Assembly (NCBI GenBank): GCA_012269655.1
Contig: JAAXJV010000102.1
Coordinates: 1,050-16,283 of the forward strand
DNA: 15,234 nucleotides
Direction of reading: 5' to 3'
Origin: Pseudomonadales bacterium
GTDB taxonomy: Bacteria > Pseudomonadota > Gammaproteobacteria > Pseudomonadales > Litorivicinaceae
Shown here: piece after piece, positions 13,888-15,234 of the stretch
How the letters are laid out: every line of letters begins with the position of its first letter
How positions within the stretch are numbered: position 1 is the stretch's first letter
Translations under genes and position numbers: made by a program
Notes under the pieces: generated by a model
The model's database searches: none
The model's input: the letters and a program-made list of their open reading frames with translations, nothing else
What the model was told of the DNA's origin: nothing

Positions 13888-14670
13888 ATGACTGTCCTGT
13901 TGTCCAAAATCTTATCCAGCGTTATCCATCCACTGAATTTCGCAATTTATGGCCTGATCTTCGCGGGCCTACTACGGTTAGTTCGCTTTCGAAAATTGGC
14001 TTCAGTTGCTGGTGTTGTCTCGGTCGCCTGGCTGATCTTCTGGTCGACGCCTATATTAGTAGAGCGCACCTTGATGGCGTGGGAGCAGCAGTATGCGCCT
14101 ACGCTGCCAGAGCTGGCCACCAAGGCCGACATCATTGTGGTTCTGGGCGGTGGCCTGCAGGGAGCCTCAAAGCCCGAGAGACCCACGCCGGACTTGGGCG
14201 AGGCGGCCGACCGGATGTGGGCCGGCGCCAAACTCTACAATGCAGGAAAGGCACCCAAGGTACTGCTAACCGGTGGCTCGCAACCGTGGAATGGCCTGAC
14301 CACCTCTGAGGCGGATGGCATGGCCGATCTAATGATCAGTTTCGGCGTAGCCAAAGAGGATCTGATTCTGGAAGACCAGAGCCAAAACACCTATGAAAAT
14401 GCGGTGCTGTCCAAACCTTTCCTAACCGAACTTGAAGCTCAATCTGCACTCCTAGTGACCAGTGCCTTTCATATGCAGCGTTCGCTGGCTGTGTTCGAAA
14501 AAGCCATGCCCGGCGTTCAATGGATTCCCTACGGCACCGATATACAAACGGTCCAACGCGCACCCTCGGTCATTGAGTGGCTACCGGCCGTCGCAACGCT
14601 TCGTCAAAGCCAAGCCTACCTGCGCGAACGCGTTGGCATCTGGGTCTATGGCTGGCGCGATTATCTGTAA
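13888..14670 (+). CDS. YdcF/ElyC-family (DUF218) envelope protein
   Basis: A 260-residue inner-membrane protein close in size and layout to E. coli ElyC, which affects peptidoglycan synthesis and envelope integrity. Two N-terminal membrane helices (about 10-31 and 37-54) precede a DUF218 domain. That domain has D-I-I-V-V-L-G-G-G at 81-89, L-T-G-G at 127-130, the S-x-N-T-Y-E-N-A motif at 165-172 and L-L-V-T-S-A-F-H-M-Q-R-S. These conserved polar residues form the family's presumed active pocket; the enzymatic activity is not established. The domain should face the periplasm. I chose ATG 13888 over an in-frame GTG at 13867, since neither has a good Shine-Dalgarno and the membrane helix fits both. 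The assignment to ElyC rather than SanA or YdcF rests on the two helices and length. Confidence 0.88.
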   Translation: MTVLLSKILSSVIHPLNFAIYGLIFAGLLRLVRFRKLASVAGVVSVAWLIFWSTPILVERTLMAWEQQYAPTLPELATKADIIVVLGGGLQGASKPERPTPDLGEAADRMWAGAKLYNAGKAPKVLLTGGSQPWNGLTTSEADGMADLMISFGVAKEDLILEDQSQNTYENAVLSKPFLTELEAQSALLVTSAFHMQRSLAVFEKAMPGVQWIPYGTDIQTVQRAPSVIEWLPAVATLRQSQAYLRERVGIWVYGWRDYL

Positions 14671-14726
14671 CTGAGACCCATGCCCGTCTTGCGCTAACAG
14701 ACCGCGATAGCATCCGGCATTGTGCT

Positions 14727-14731
14727 GGAGG
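14727..14731 (+). promoter_or_regulatory. Ribosome binding site of the response-regulator gene
   Basis: GGAGG lies 6 bases before the ATG at 14738. It chooses that ATG over the out-of-frame ATG at 14733, which is only one base after the site. Confidence 0.7.
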
Positions 14732-14737
14732 TATGCG

Positions 14738-15234
14738 ATGCGGGTGTTGGTGGTCGATCACAATCGAGACGATTTGGATCGGATGGATCAAATTCTAGAG
14801 AACCAAGCGGGTATTGATTACCGGCTGTGCGATCGGCCGGATCAAGCACTGACCTTGCTCAATAAAGGTGAAATAGATTGTTTGCTGCTCGACATCCACA
14901 TGCCTGCGATGGATGGCCTGCAGATGATCCAAAAGGTCCGCGAGCTTCAAGGTGAGACTTGGTTGCCCACCCTCTTTATGGCCAGTGCAGAGGACGTAAA
15001 AAGCCGCGGTCGAGCGTTGCGCGCGCAGGGCGATGCGATGCTCACCAAACCGATCGAACCGGAAATCCTGCTGAATCAACTTCAGGTCATCGAGCGCTTG
15101 GTCAAAGCCCAGGCCGAGCTTAAAGCAGCAAAAGACCGAGTTGAGCAAATCGCCCGAGAGGATGATCTGACCGGCATCTTAAATCGTCGCGGGATTGAGC
15201 AAGAACTTCATCAAGCCATTGCGCTGAGTTGGCG
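14738..15234 (+). CDS. Response regulator with GGDEF domain, probable diguanylate cyclase (3' end beyond window)
   Basis: An open frame with no stop up to the window edge; 165 residues are visible. Residues 1-110 form a receiver domain: V-L-V-V-D at 3-7, phosphoacceptor Asp52 in L-L-L-D-I-H-M-P-A-M-D-G, switch Ser83 in M-A-S-A, and Lys104-Pro105 in L-T-K-P. A helical, probably coiled-coil linker (about 110-140) leads into D-D-L-T-G-I-L-N-R-R-G (142-152), the entry block of a GGDEF domain. The catalytic GGDEF loop itself is not in the window. The expected job is phosphorylation-controlled synthesis of cyclic di-GMP from GTP, as in PleD/WspR-like proteins. In the acidic pocket, the second acid of the usual D-D pair is His8. 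No histidine kinase gene is visible nearby. It lies 67 bases after the ElyC-like gene, with no clear terminator or promoter between. Confidence 0.9.
   Translation, partial: MRVLVVDHNRDDLDRMDQILENQAGIDYRLCDRPDQALTLLNKGEIDCLLLDIHMPAMDGLQMIQKVRELQGETWLPTLFMASAEDVKSRGRALRAQGDAMLTKPIEPEILLNQLQVIERLVKAQAELKAAKDRVEQIAREDDLTGILNRRGIEQELHQAIALSW

Noticed and set aside
14733..14798. Short frame from the ATG at 14733
   Set aside because: It is out of frame with the receiver domain and its ATG is too close to GGAGG for initiation.
1..15234. Mobile element, CRISPR array, phage or defence island
   Set aside because: No transposase, integrase, recurring spaced repeats, tRNA-flanked boundary or visible change in composition was found.

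Overview
The window reads as an ordinary, gene-dense chromosomal stretch from a Gram-negative bacterium. An outer-membrane patatin autotransporter, exported proteins with Sec signals, a diderm-type nadC and an ElyC-like envelope protein point to a gammaproteobacterium, perhaps an environmental or marine one; this assignment is inference. Base composition and codon use look even by eye. I see no rRNA, tRNA, CRISPR array, insertion sequence, integrase or attachment site. Intergenic gaps are all under about 110 bases once the small ORF at 8971-9057 is counted.

Layout. (1) 1-763: 3' part of a short-chain dehydrogenase on the + strand, converging with a two-gene minus-strand unit (3373 down to 744). 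That unit encodes a PlpD-type patatin phospholipase with its own POTRA and beta-barrel, then a small SRPBCC (START-like) protein. (2) 3438-8978: a tightly overlapped four-gene + strand DNA-repair cluster: metallo-beta-lactamase-fold exonuclease, ATP-dependent DNA ligase, Lhr-Core DExH helicase and the metallophosphoesterase PdeM. The same four enzyme types are known as a conserved repair cluster in Pseudomonas putida and other bacteria. (3) 8971-9865: a previously uncounted 28-codon minus-strand membrane ORF tucked against the end of pdeM, then an exported DUF4864-like protein and an unrecognised 97-residue protein coupled by a TAATG overlap. (4) 9912-12566: nadC, a 62-residue two-helix membrane protein, a class-I glutamine amidotransferase and a Rhizobium etli-type asparaginase, each overlapping the next by ATGA. 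(5) 12563-13828, minus: an exported DUF4139-like protein. (6) 13888-14670: an ElyC/YdcF-family envelope protein. (7) 14738 to the window end: a response regulator whose GGDEF domain is cut off by the window edge.

How they work together. The repair cluster offers helicase unwinding, nuclease trimming, phosphoesterase processing and ligase sealing from one polycistron. The nadC unit groups NAD synthesis from quinolinate (made from aspartate) with an enzyme that releases aspartate and ammonia from asparagine and with a glutamine amidohydrolase domain; a shared aspartate/nitrogen theme is inference. The patatin/SRPBCC pair suggests lipid handling at the envelope, also inference. I did not find a system I can call clearly new. 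The best leads are the hidden 28-residue ORF, the unexplained DUF4864/97-residue pair, the mixed nadC operon and the compact DUF4139 protein.
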